A DNA stretch of 64,000 bases, taken from NCBI RefSeq assembly GCF_949628265.1, contig NC_088788.1:31668335-31732334 (forward strand), given 5' to 3'. Each line of letters opens with the position of its first letter. Within the stretch, counting starts at the first letter, position 1. Source of the DNA: Cloeon dipterum. Taxonomy: Eukaryota; Arthropoda; Insecta; Ephemeroptera; Baetidae. Both the position numbers and the translations under genes were made by a program. The notes under the pieces were generated by a model. It ran no database searches, was not told the origin of the DNA, and was given only the letters and a program-made list of their open reading frames with translations. Positions 13,411 to 64,000 of this stretch are shown here, piece after piece.

Positions 13411-13828
13411 GGTGGCGGAGCTTTAGGCTTGCTGGCTCTGAAACGTCAATTTAATGTAAACAAAACGTAAAAAGCACACAAGACAGGACGAATTTACTCG
13501 ATTACAATCAGATTCGTGAATAGGACGATATTTTGTAACGCTAACGATTCAAGTTATGCTTTAAAATTGTAATATTTAGAATGCTTCAAATCATAACAAA
13601 ACATGTGAGTGTTAGTTACATGCTCTCGTTCGGCAGGTTATTTTTTAGTCCGATTATCGAAAGAACACAGAACCGACGAGCCGTAATTAAAGGTTAATAA
13701 TGAACCGAAATCTTACTGAGAATAAAATAAGAGAGTCTAAAACGAAATATTTGGATGGATTATATTGATAAATTTAGATTGTATAAACGTAGGCCACGTT
13801 TAGCTCACCCGTATCAAAGCTGTGAGGA
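13411..13828 (-). promoter_or_regulatory. RpL13 5' leader: UTR exons, leader intron and TOP-like start
   Basis: Just upstream of the ATG the minus strand reads GACGTTTCAG followed by AGCCAGC, a good acceptor, so 13,411-13,437 is the 5' UTR part of the coding exon. At 13,808 the minus strand has a donor (GGGTGAGC) preceded by TTTCCTCACAGCTTTGATAC. This pyrimidine-rich start resembles the 5' terminal oligopyrimidine tract by which ribosomal-protein mRNAs are translationally controlled. The predicted non-coding first exon is about 13,809-13,828, with a 371 bp leader intron. The exact transcription start is a guess. Confidence 0.55.
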
Positions 13829-14206
13829 AACAAATGGGCGATGGGCGCCCTCAATCGGCGTATTTTACAGTGATGCCAACAGTGTGAAAATGAAGCTCTC
13901 AAAAAATGCTTGACAAAAAATTTATTCTTATTTTAATTCGTACAAAATCGAAAGGTAAATTATTATTTAAATACTTTCTTCATTAAGTTCCCCTGAGATA
14001 TTATTGACAGTTCAAAATAAATAATATAAGTAGTCCAGTAATATTATTTTGTGATCATTCTGAAAAAGTGGGTGTAACCATCATCAGCTTGAACTGCTTG
14101 AAGCTAGGCAACAACTGGCAACAACGCCAGAGTGACAAAACATTTTAGTCGGCAAATCACCCAGCATCAACTTTTCATCTTTTTTGCAGAAAATAAATCT
14201 GTTAAA
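13829..14206. promoter_or_regulatory. Bidirectional promoter between RpL13 and PSMB2
   Basis: The RpL13 transcript starts near 13,828 going left and the PSMB2 ATG is at 14,207 going right, so under 380 bp must serve both. The left part contains GC-rich GGGCGATGGGCGCCC; the rest is AT-rich. A pyrimidine-AG acceptor-like sequence (CTTTTTTGCAG) ends 18 bp before the PSMB2 ATG, so PSMB2 may also have a leader intron. No TATA box is evident. Confidence 0.5.
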
Positions 14207-15307
14207 ATGGAGTGCTTGATTGGAATTGCGTTTAAGGACTACGTTTTGATCGCCGCTGACATGACCAATGCGCACAGCATTTTGGTCATGAAGAATGGTG
14301 AGTATTTCAAGTGACAATTTATGTATTGAAATGTTTGCGGCTCTCTGCACACTTTAGGAACAAGCCTTTCCGTTTAAGTAGAAATGCAAATTCCAATATA
14401 TTTTAAAGTAGTTTTTTAGATATTAAACAAAACTGTATTTATTAGAAGTTTATGAATATGTAATCTCAATTGCTTCTTTTACAGACGAGTCAAAGCTGTT
14501 CAAGCTCTCGTCCCAAGTTGTGATGGCTGTGTCAGGAGAGAGTGGAGACACTACTCAGTTCGCCGAGTATATTGCCAAGAATATGCAGCTGTACAAAATG
14601 AGGAACAGCTATGAACTCTCCCCCCAGTCCATTGCCACCTATACGCGAAAAAACCTTGCAGACTCCCTTAGATCCAGGGTATGTACATATGATCTATGTT
14701 TGTGTACACAAACCAAAACAACAGCACAAAAACACAAATTAATAAGCAAGAAAATACTACTAAACTTGAACCTTGTACTGACAGAGCCCCTACATGGTGA
14801 ATCTGCTCATTGGAGGCTATGACAAGGATGAAGGAGCGCAGCTTTACTTCATGGACTACCTCGCCTCCATGGTCAAGGTTCCCTTTGCTGCCCACGGCTA
14901 CGGAGGATACTTCTCCCTCAGTATCATGGACAGACTGTACAGACCTGGTAAGATGTTATGGATCAATTTTACAGTAAAAGTATTTTGTGATATTGTGAAA
15001 AGTTTCTCGAGAACCATTTTTACCATAACAGAATAATGATTTATTTTACTTAAGAACATGACCTTATTTTTATTTATTTAATTCCTTGAATGCATTTAGG
15101 TGCTGATTCTTTAAATTTTGAATTGCAGATTTGCCCAAAGAAGAGGGATACAAAGTGATGGTCGAATGCGTGAAAGAATGTCACAGACGCCTCATTGTCA
15201 ATCTGCCCAACTTCAAGGTCCAGATGATTGACGCAAATGGTATAACTGACTTGCCAATCATCTCTGCAAAACAACTCGCTATTAACTCATCTCCTGAAGA
15301 CCATTAA
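14207..15307 (+). CDS. Prosbeta4: Proteasome subunit beta type-2 (20S core beta-4)
   Basis: Non-catalytic beta-4 subunit of the 20S proteasome, part of the two inner rings. Four exons: 14,207-14,297, 14,485-14,678, 14,785-14,947 and 15,129-15,307, in phases 1, 0 and 1, with GT-AG introns. The product is 208 aa (human PSMB2 about 201). Recognisable blocks are [19 protein letters not shown] at the N-terminus, [49 protein letters not shown] and [17 protein letters not shown]. As in the family, the protein starts directly at the fold without a propeptide or N-terminal catalytic Thr, so it is structural. The C-terminal tail is a few residues longer than human. The ATG at 14,207 is the first in-frame ATG. 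The gene lies head-to-head with RpL13, and an AATAAA follows at 15,362. Confidence 0.96.
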
Positions 15308-15361
15308 AATTTATATTTAGGCTTTGGTTTGTTAATTGTAATTTTTCATTAAGTAATCGAA

Positions 15362-15367
15362 AATAAA
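15362..15367 (+). other. Poly(A) signal of PSMB2
   Basis: AATAAA 55 bp after the stop codon, followed by a T-rich stretch. It predicts a short 3' UTR. Confidence 0.65.
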
Positions 15368-16302
15368 CTGAATTTGCTTTCAAATTAAAATTTAATTTTT
15401 GGGCTTTGTTTCAATTTAATTTTATGCATTGAATTGACCCACTAGAAGAAGATATGTTAGTTATTAATTAACCTTTTTCGCAATTTTTTACATACCTGTC
15501 ATAGTATCAACCATTGAGCTCTTGCTCAAAATCAGAAGAATATTTTAATGCTTAAATGAATCTAAGTATCAAGGACACTGACAAAATATATTTTATCTCG
15601 AAAACATTGCCTCGCTAGTTAATTCATTATGTTAATGTTAAATTGAAAATTTAAATTTCCTTAATACTAGGGCTCAAGAATAGGCAATAATTTAAAATTA
15701 TTTTATGCTAATTTCAACATTTCGAAAATTTCTGCTTATTGGTAAATTTTTGTAAGGTTGAATGATATTTTGAAAGAGCAGAAACACAAGTGATGGATTC
15801 AAATATTGATTAATTTTTATATTCCATAACAGGATTTGAATATTTGAATCCTGTAATATATAGAGGATTCAAATAATATTATTTAATAAGCCGCACAATA
15901 TTCCCGTTACCAAAAAATATTGCTTCTTTCTTGGCGCCACTTTGTTCGAATTTTGTGAAATAGTTTCTCCTATTGGTTGAGCGCAGGTAGGGAACAAATC
16001 TGTGGAGTGTGGGGAATGCGGCGGCGCTCAAGTCAAAATTCTTTAGTCACACACAATCAGCTGGACAATGTTTATTTATTCGATAATGTATTAGGTACAA
16101 TATTTGAGTTGTGAAACCTCTCAAACTTTAAACAATGCAACTGGGGTGCTGCATTAACCACAATTAAGCAGCCAGAGCGGCAAATTCTTCTCCATTTTGA
16201 ATGCTGAAAATGGTGCGCTCGAAAATGGTAATTTCCGTCGAAAAGTCAAGCACGTTTCTCCAAGCTATGTTTGCCTCTTAAATTCGTTACCAAGCCCCCG
16301 AA
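15368..16302. other. Spacer between PSMB2 and ABHD13 with ABHD13 promoter
   Basis: AT-rich and without coding signals up to about 15.9 kb. It contains a 13 bp perfect inverted repeat (15,795-15,807 with 15,839-15,851) and a third partial copy of the GGATTCAAATA word near 15,865. From 15.93 kb it becomes GC-richer. An inverted CCAAT box (ATTGG, 15,972-15,976) precedes a GCGGCGGCGCTC patch near 16,020, the most likely promoter zone for the downstream hydrolase gene. Confidence 0.45.
15795..15851. repeat. 13 bp inverted repeat (hairpin)
   Basis: GGATTCAAATATT and its exact complement AATATTTGAATCC are separated by 31 nt. An inner, overlapping hairpin (ACAGGATT/AATCCTGT) shares the right arm. 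It is AT-rich; function unknown. Confidence 0.6.
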
Positions 16303-18464
16303 ATGGCTCGGTTGATGATGTTAAAGGCGGCAGTTCTGCTCAGACTATTGGGCAAAGTAGCCATGGGCTGTTGGGCATGGTCCAGCTCAATGCTGCTCGG
16401 TTGCGTCCTTCTTTACTGGGTATACGGAGGGTTTTTTGCATTCCTTCTCCTTTGCATTGCTATAACGGGTAAGAGCTCACTCCTTTGATTTGGAATATTT
16501 CCTCAAAATTTGCCCTTTCAGGAATTTTATATCATGCCGAGGACCACCTTCTCTTCCATCCTGAGCAACCCTCTCATTCCCGAGTGTTTGTGCCTGTCCC
16601 GTCCATGTTCGGTCTTCCGTACGAGAACCTCTTCATCAGGTCTCTTGATGGAACCCTTCTCCATATGTTCTTCATCAGGCAGCAACCCCAGAAAGCCACA
16701 ACTGCTCCGACTATCCTTTTCCTGCATGGCAATGCGGGAAACATGGGCCACAGGTCTGCCTTGCCGCAAACATCCGCTGATTCGTTTTGAACGCATTTAT
16801 TTATATTTACAGATTGCACAATGCTCTGGGTCTATATCACCAGCTCGGCTGTAACATTTTGCTGGTGGACTACAGGGGCTACGGAATGTCGCAAGGTTCA
16901 CCTTCCGAAGAAGGTCTTTATCTTGACGCACAAGCTGCTCTATATTACCTGTCATCAAGGAAGGACATAAACCATAATGAAATCATTGTTTTCGGGAGAT
17001 CGCTAGGTATATTTTAATATTCCTCTTCTTTTGAAAAACCTTTATTTAATCTTATTTCCCTTCTAGGGGGAGCTGTTGCAATCGATTTGGTGTGTAGGGT
17101 AGATTGTGCGCCTAAAATCTGGTGCGCCATAGTTGAAAACTCGTTCACCAGCATCCCAGACATGGCGCACATTCTGCTGGGCTCAAGAATCATCAAATCT
17201 CTTCCACTGTTTTGCTACAAAAATAAGGTGATTATCGTTTACCATTAATCAAAGAAAAACATTACTGTGAAAAGAAATCTAATATTTTTAAGGATTTTGT
17301 TAAAAAACCAAATTAGTAGTTCGCTTCAATGAAAATAGAGGATCACAAAGTGATTTTATGATAATATTAGTGGTGTAGTAGGACACAGGATGAACACAGG
17401 CAAACAAAGGCCAGGGAGCTAGGTATTTCGCCTTCATTTGGTTGCCTAGGCAGATCTTAATGTCAATCGAGTGGCAAACTGGTCTCACTTAATGGCGAAA
17501 ACATTGGGAGAAACAAGTTAATGGCAGAAGCTAAAAAAGTGCAGGGCACGGTCAGATGGGACTGGGAACACGGGGCTGGCCTCGACAAAATTATTATGAA
17601 TGGATTTTCTTTTAGGCTAAATCGTTTTGAACAACATTAACTTCATCATTTTTTATGGCTAGAATTAGGTATTAAATTACATTATTTATGTTCATCACAG
17701 TTCAGTTTAAATTCTGATTTGACTCAATAAATTTATACTCAATGAATTGTTGCTAATTTTCTAGTTGGAATAATATTATATTATGACAAAATTAAATGGT
17801 GCCACTTAAAGTGGTTCAATAATATTATATTTTTAAAAAGTTGAATAGTATGGTTGTTAGTTACTGATATATAACTGTCAGTCTAAGAAAATTGTTATGA
17901 TTTTATAAATAAAATGAAATGAATATGCCTAAAGCAAACGTCATGTGTGTAGATAAAATTTTGTTTAATCAAACAAAATCAAAGCATCAATTATTAAGTC
18001 TATTTTTAAATCAGGTATTCTACCATAAAATCTTGTTACTTTTAATTGATTAGTTTTAAGTTCCATTTGTTAAGAAACCGTCAACTTGCATTATTTCTTT
18101 TTGTTTCTTCCAGAGTATTTATTGAAATCGCAATAAATTTGGACATTTTCTCCTTGTGCTGTTGCAGTTCCCAAGTTATGATAAAGCACCGTGCATGGCT
18201 CGGCCGGCACTTTTCATATCCGGCCTTGCGGACACGCTCGTGCCGCCGCGGATGATGACCACGCTGAGCCAGCGGTGCGGCAGCATCCACAAGCAGCTGC
18301 TGTGCTTTGAGACGGGTTCGCACAACGAGACGTGGACCTGCCACGGCTACTACCACGCCATCAGCACCTTCCTGAATGACTTGCGGGAGCGCAACAACGG
18401 ACCAGTGGCGCAGGCACCGTTGCCAGCGTCCAGACCCCCGGTGCCTGACCAGGCTTCCCTGTGA
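16303..18464 (+). CDS. ABHD13: ABHD13/Bem46-type alpha/beta hydrolase, membrane-anchored
   Basis: Serine hydrolase of the ABHD13 (Bem46) family; the animal members are single-pass membrane proteins. Five exons: 16,303-16,468, 16,522-16,753, 16,813-17,006, 17,067-17,227 and 18,168-18,464, reading through in frame to 349 aa (human ABHD13 337). A hydrophobic segment at about residues 28-55 is the membrane anchor. The oxyanion-loop motif LFLHGNAGN and the block LLVDYRGYGMS follow. The nucleophile elbow GRSLGGA places Ser196, with Asp273 (SGLAD) and His303 (TGSHNETW) completing the triad. The exon 2 donor is a weak AG|GTCTGC, supported by the frame and by homology. Intron 4 is long (940 bp). The C-terminus is Pro-rich and seems lineage-specific. 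The substrate of this family is not known to me. Confidence 0.93.
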
Positions 18465-20197
18465 TAAGAAAGAAGAGAAACCAGTCATTCTGTCAGTTTG
18501 CGTATGGGGAGTGAGTTTGCGTGATTATTTATTCATTTTGTCCTAACTGTGTTAGATGTGAGTCAATAACCGATAGATAACACAAGTGAAGTACACACCG
18601 CAATGAATACTTAAAGATTTTCAACTGGTAGTTTAACTGCTAGGTTTATTGAGTTGCTGGTAGGTCGCCAATGTTTGGCAGAGTCACCGTATTGCTAGTT
18701 TCTTCCTATTAAGGTAATTGATTTGTGATGCATTTTAACAAGCAACAATCTAGTGCATGCTTTTGTGACACTTAAAATTTTATTACTTACTTTGAAAGTT
18801 AAGTATTCACAAAATTGGCTTCATTAAAATTCAACTGTCAACTTAAAAGTGGCTATTTTTTAAAGCAGAAAATGTTTTGTTAATATTGTTGGAAATTTGG
18901 TGGAGTGATGATAATCTGTGTTGATTATTCAATGTGATGTTTGTTATATTGGTTATGTTTGAATTTTCGCGAAAAAAGAAAATGACAATTTTGCTTCGAA
19001 TTTTTACACAATGCACCTTTGAGAAACATGATGTATGATTAGAATGTACTCTTAAGGTGGCGATAACAGTTACCTGCCAAAGATAATTATTTAGAGATTG
19101 AATTTAATATTGATAATTTAAGGAAAAGACAATTGTTACGGTACGTCAGTGCAATTAAAAAGACCCATTGAAATGATATTATAGACGCTTTTTATTGGTA
19201 ATGAGTGTTACAGCAACCAATAATTTTTGAAATTTCATATAATTATGAGAAGTCACAACAGTAATTTGTCGAATTTTCAATTTTTTAAGGTATTCAATCA
19301 ACAAGGAAAATACATTAACTCTCATTGTATTTACTAAATGACTAGTTCTCAAACCCTAAGCCTCTTCTGATTAATTAAAATTGAAACACAAGCGAGATCA
19401 TCAAAAGCAATATCACATTCATAAGAGAGACGACAATAAATACTTAAAATTCTTACTCTTTAGATATGGACTAGTTATTTATTGAGTATTTTGTTTGCTT
19501 AGGGTCAGTTTATTTACACGCGCCCACTCTCATATTTTGGCACCTCGCTGAAAATCTTAATAATCATTTTCATCAATATAATATTGCAATGACAACATCC
19601 CAAAATACACGAGAGGCAAGCTTTTTGGAAATTCTGTCGTCTTTTCTGCAGGTAATACAACTACACATTGCCAGTCTATGCACTGTTAATCAATACAGCT
19701 TACAGTTTAAGAGATGATGCGATGACTCCGCTAAGTAATTTTCCAGATACAAATGATCTTCTATATAAAAATCGTTGGAAAACAATCGAAAAAGTTGCAC
19801 GAAGGTTTTATAAATTGAAAACTCAAATCTATTTGCTCGTGAGGACTAGAACCGTTTCTTCTCAGATTCGTCAACAGCGAATATACATATGTTTAATAAT
19901 GGTGAGTCCGATTTGCTCTCACACACACCAAGGTACACGTTTTCTGGGCAAGTACACAACGAACATGGCTGCGACAGAGAGACAGCGCAGCGCAGGATGG
20001 TTCTATTTACACTCGGTCGGCGGGTATACACATGTGTCACCGGTTCGGCACCGGACTCGGAAAAAGGTACTTTTGGTTCAGAGAGCACACTCTGCGCGCA
20101 ATCAATGGTCTCATTCAATTGTCCGGCTGCTTCAGAGGCGGCCACTGCGGAACGACGAGGTCGCGCCCGGAGACGAGGTTGGGTCCCATGAGCTTTG
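18465..20197. other. Convergent spacer: 3' UTRs of ABHD13 and Ets65A
   Basis: ABHD13 (plus) and Ets65A (minus) end towards each other across 1.7 kb of mostly AT-rich sequence. A plus-strand AATAAA at 19,435-19,440 could serve ABHD13. Minus-strand AATAAA (plus TTTATT) at 19,478-19,483 could serve Ets65A; neither is certain. The open frames over 19.67-20.21 kb show no protein family and are best read as 3' UTR. Confidence 0.5.
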
Positions 20198-60263
<40,066 letters not shown>

Positions 60264-60302
60264 CTGAAACAAAGCCCGCGTGGCCGATTTATTACACGTT
60301 CG

Positions 60303-60321
60303 CACACACACACACACACAC
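60303..60321 (+). repeat. (CA)9 microsatellite
   Basis: 19 bp of CA dinucleotides, about 40 bp upstream (in transcript sense) of the 75 bp exon. Confidence 0.9.
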
Positions 60322-63303
60322 CTGCGCCAGGGCAGAGAGAGCAAGATTAAAAGTGAAATTTATGGCCGTGATTTACGGCGGTCGCCGGTGACAGCTTTAA
60401 TTTTTGCCAGGGCTGCTCGGATTCGCAGCATCACCAAATTGCGAAAAAAAATACTTATAATTCGCAGTCCAATTACGAAAGCATAAACACCGGTCTTCCG
60501 TGATTGCCAGTAAACTAGTTTGCCATTTCTGCTTCGCACGGGCTCTCACTTTGCGAATAAAAAGTAACGATGCTAATTACATTCGGAATGTCGGCGCTGG
60601 TTTTGTTATCGCCGCGCGCGCAGTGAGTGTTTAATTGTCAATAATAACGGCGAGCGGTGCTATCAGCCGAGGCGGAAGTTGTGTGCTGGCAGAGTTGGCT
60701 GCTGATGACAGGGAAATGAAGGCCCTTATCTGCGCACCACTCACCATTTCGCCACTCGCTCTCGCAGCCGCCACCGCCGCCGCCGTTCCAGTTGCCACGG
60801 ACGCAACCGAAACGCGTGCCAGGCGGGGCCAATTTTTCACAACAGGGGAAAAGGAAAATGATCATTGACAAAAAATTTAAACGGCAAACAAAAATATGCG
60901 AGCGCGCCGGTTACAAAAGCAACGCCGGGGAGATATGGAAATTGGGAGGAATTAAAAATTAATAAAGATGTCACCCGCGAGGAAAGAAATGCCTTATTTT
61001 GCCACCCCGTGAATAAGACGGTACAAAAGTTGTTTACCACGATGTTTTTTAATGTTGGTTGATTTTTTTTAATTTACATTTGTTTTCTCGTGAAAAGTTG
61101 AATTGAGAAATTATATTCTCGAGAAAAGATCAAAGCTCGAAGTTTGTTTCATCAAACAAATACCGTTTGGACCTCACTATTATTTTCCTCTGCACTTTTC
61201 TGCCATCAAAATAGCCTGAATTTCTGTTCCCTTCAATTTTTGTGGCTTTGATTGCCGGAACGTGTAGAGAGAATAAAAATTGAAACCAAAAAATTAGTGA
61301 AAAATTAATATTTTCGGCCACAGCGAGGTTGTAGTTAAAATTCTATTCGTACAAGAACTTAAATTCGAAACTTTCTACATTCCGAGCCAAAGTTGAATAA
61401 TTAATGTAAATTAACATAAATAAAATATATAAACTAGAATCATTTGCTCAGGAAATATGCATGATTTTAATTGGTACTATTTTATTTTCCAATTTTATTT
61501 AAACTTTTAAATTGCGCTTTTAATAAAAGTAACTGTGGCATCTAAAATAATCACAACGGTGTAGATCTTCCTTCTTTTCAACCCTCGGGCTGCAAGTACA
61601 GTAATCTTATCACCCTGCAAAGATCTCGGCAAATTAGCGTTGTCTCCGCTGATGAGAATCGACAAGGAAAATTGTCCGCAGCGGCATGGAAGATTTTAAT
61701 TAACTCGGTCCATAATAATGATGTCATCCCTCACTCGGCTCCGCGTGGACAGGGACAAAAGACACTGCGATACACATGTAACAGGAGCGTGCACGTGAGA
61801 GGGCGACTGTGTATCATCCCCATTCACTCTCGCTGGGGCGGCTGGGGGTGCACACGACAAGTTATCGCACATTATTCCGAACGGTCCACGGCGCCATTGT
61901 CGTCGGAATCGCGGTGCAGCGACGAAACGGCGATGCAGAATGCACCCGTGGGAACGGAGGGGTGGCCTCGGGGGTGGCAGGGGTGAATTATTGCACTCGA
62001 CACGGTGTATGATTTGGCACACGCGCCAGCCCGGGCGATGCTCTTTTATTTGTTTGCCAAAACTTTCGAGAGCGAAACAATTACGGCACTTTCGAGAGCA
62101 CCGAAACCGATTTGATTAGGGATGCTGCAGTGCGGATCGTAACAACTCGCGTTTGATGAACTGGTAATTCGCTACGGTATGCACGGCCTATGGGAAATGC
62201 CTGCGTTACGGATTTAATGGGGACTGCTACGTGGGAAAGAGATTTGAATTACGTCAATTGTTGTTTGATTGTCACAAAGAGATTCAGAGATTGTTTTTGT
62301 TGAGCAAGATTTTTCTCATTTTGTGATCATTCAAGATGAATTTTATGTAATATGTATGTAAAGATTATTGGAAAAAAATCATTGGATGCGTTAAGTTCAA
62401 TAATGCTTTATGTTATATTTCAACAGTTAAGCAATTCTTATTTTAGGAATGTAAATTTTCACGGAAAAAAGTTTGTTGCTTCCAAGGACAAACTTTATAG
62501 AAAAAATTAATTCTTTTTTAATTGAATCCCAGCCCTAAAGACATATAAATATAGCTTCTTGTATTTGAATTTAAAAAATTGAATAGAAAAATGAAACTGT
62601 AAACTCTAAAAGGATTGTTTATCAATTTGGGCAGCTGAGGGGGAAAATCGAAGCTTAAAATGATCTCGTTTACGTTTCAGCCCTTCAGGTGTCAAAATAA
62701 GTATTTATTAACTGCCAAATGAAATCCACAACCACAAAATATGATCGAAAAAGATTTTCTCGTCATAATTTTAATTTTTTTGAAACATTATCATTAGCAA
62801 AGAAATTAATTTTTAAAATCAATGCTTGCAACACAGATTAATTTATTATTGTGTCAGCACAAAAGACTTTGCTATCAAAGAATTGATTTTCATCAGAAAG
62901 TATAGCAAACATCACGCGAGTTGAAGTTTCCCGAGATTGCCCACACAGCACTGAGTGCTCATGTGGTCTTTGGTGTCATCTCTCAAAAAATCACCGAGCC
63001 CATCAATTTCCCGGGCGCGAAGGAGGCGAACCGAGCGTGGAGCGTGGAGAAATGATTAAGCAAGCCATCGACAGTGGCAATTTTTTTGTTGCGTGGCGGC
63101 GCCCTCGCGTTATTATCGGGGAATATTTTACGACGGAGCTGGGGCTGCCGCTGGTTTTTGGCGTGCGTGCAGCCACGCACATTAAGAGCAAAGTGTGTTT
63201 TGCAGCAGCAAAAAGATGGACGACGTGTAAAGATACCCCCCGCCTGGATAAGAGAGAAGAAGTCGCTGCGAGTAACGTTATATCTCCCCATGGCTCTCTC
63301 TTG

Positions 63304-63306
<3 letters not shown>

Positions 63307-63335
<29 letters not shown>
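63307..63335 (+). repeat. (GA)14 microsatellite
   Basis: 29 bp of GA dinucleotides in a GC-rich patch. Confidence 0.95.
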
Positions 63336-63340
<5 letters not shown>

Positions 63341-63421
63341 GCTGTATCGCACTGCTCGCGCCTCAAAAAGGGCTAACAATGACGGGGGGTATATCTTCGC
63401 TGGCAACACAATGAGACCGCA

Positions 63422-63435
63422 GTCGCCATGGCAAC
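63422..63435. promoter_or_regulatory. RFX X-box-like palindrome
   Basis: GTCGCCATGGCAAC differs at one position from the palindromic X-box GTTGCCATGGCAAC. It is the second such site in the Ets65A introns. Confidence 0.45.
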
Positions 63436-64000
63436 CAGGAAGTCGGCGCGCAGAAAAAGGAGCCAAAGACGAAAAACGGGCCCCGCCGCCGCCGCCGCCA
63501 CCCACCCTCGAGCCGCCCTCCACCGGCAGCAACCCCCAAGACGCGCGGAATTATTATTATATATATGTATGTGTGCCCACTTTCGCTGGCTTTGTGCTGC
63601 GCGAGCAGAAGAAAAGGCTGAAATTGACTTGCGCTTGATTTACGATGCGGTGCGAAAGGCGACCTCGACGTGATTGCGGTTTAATTGAAAATCATTGCTC
63701 TCTACGCTGCTTTCTCTCTGTGAAACGTTATCTTCCCGAATGAATACATACTTACTTGGGCAGAAGAGAAATTTAACTTTACACGAATTATAATTAGGGA
63801 TTTGTGCATAAGGATAATGAGAGAAACGTTGGGATCCATCATTTAAGAGTCTGCATTGACTATATTTTCACTGAACAATAAACAATAAGCAATATATTAA
63901 ATTTAAAAGCAATATTAATTTCAATTTTAACGGGTTTGGTTAGTATATATATTTATGGTTATATATCATGTTAAATTGTTTTTAAACGGCAAATACTGTG

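Larger units (their letters stand above)
60264..64000 (-). other. Ets65A upstream intron, right edge of window
   Basis: No PNT-domain coding sequence or other exon is recognisable. GC-rich 60.3-60.85, 61.6-62.3 and 62.93-63.7 kb; AT-rich between. It contains a (CA)n run (60,303-60,321), a (GA)n tract (63,307-63,335), a (CCG)n run near 63,483-63,500 and an X-box-like site (63,422-63,435). Confidence 0.6.

Noticed and set aside
17340..17590. Slightly GC-richer segment in ABHD13 intron 4, suspected retroelement fragment
   Set aside because: No frame gives a recognisable reverse transcriptase, gag or RNase H motif and no terminal repeats were found.

Overview
This is a 64 kb piece of animal, most probably insect, nuclear genome. 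Four protein genes with GT-AG introns and three tRNA genes can be read. The insect assignment rests on the ribosomal protein L13, proteasome and ETS-factor sequences, on the ETS factor matching the Drosophila Ets65A (vertebrate ERG/FLI1) subfamily, and on a tRNA-Gly(GCC) acceptor stem (GCATCGG/CCGATGC) that I recall from Drosophila and Bombyx. The order or species cannot be told. No database search was run; names come from recognising the protein sequences.

Layout. Positions 1-11,460 carry no gene I can support: GC-richer patches alternate with AT-rich stretches, plus one long (TC)n tract. Positions 11.4-18.5 kb are a compact housekeeping block. RpL13 (minus strand, 3 coding exons plus a probable non-coding TOP exon) lies head-to-head with the proteasome beta-4/PSMB2 gene (plus, 4 exons). 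An ABHD13-type membrane-anchored alpha/beta hydrolase (plus, 5 exons) follows. RpL13 intron 2 holds a 376 bp hAT-like MITE with 12 bp terminal inverted repeats and a perfect 8 bp target-site duplication.

From 20.2 kb to beyond the right edge, the minus strand is occupied by one large regulatory gene, the ERG-family ETS transcription factor Ets65A. Seven coding exons reconstruct the ETS DNA-binding domain, the conserved pre-ETS segment and the C-terminal tail with a stop. A further exon at 38,882-38,972 has its own ATG, lies beside a CpG-rich segment and joins in frame to the downstream exons, so it looks like the first exon of a short isoform of 249 residues. The upstream part of the long isoform, including any Pointed (PNT) domain, is not in the window. 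The Ets65A introns total more than 38 kb. They contain three tRNA-Gly(GCC) genes, several long (GA)n/(TC)n tracts, RFX X-box-like palindromes and a repeated mosaic of GC-rich islands that could be regulatory elements.

How it fits together: RpL13 and PSMB2 are constitutive genes of protein synthesis and protein breakdown that probably share a bidirectional promoter. ABHD13 and Ets65A converge tail to tail. Ets65A has the architecture of a developmentally regulated factor: two start regions, small in-frame cassette exons and very long introns.
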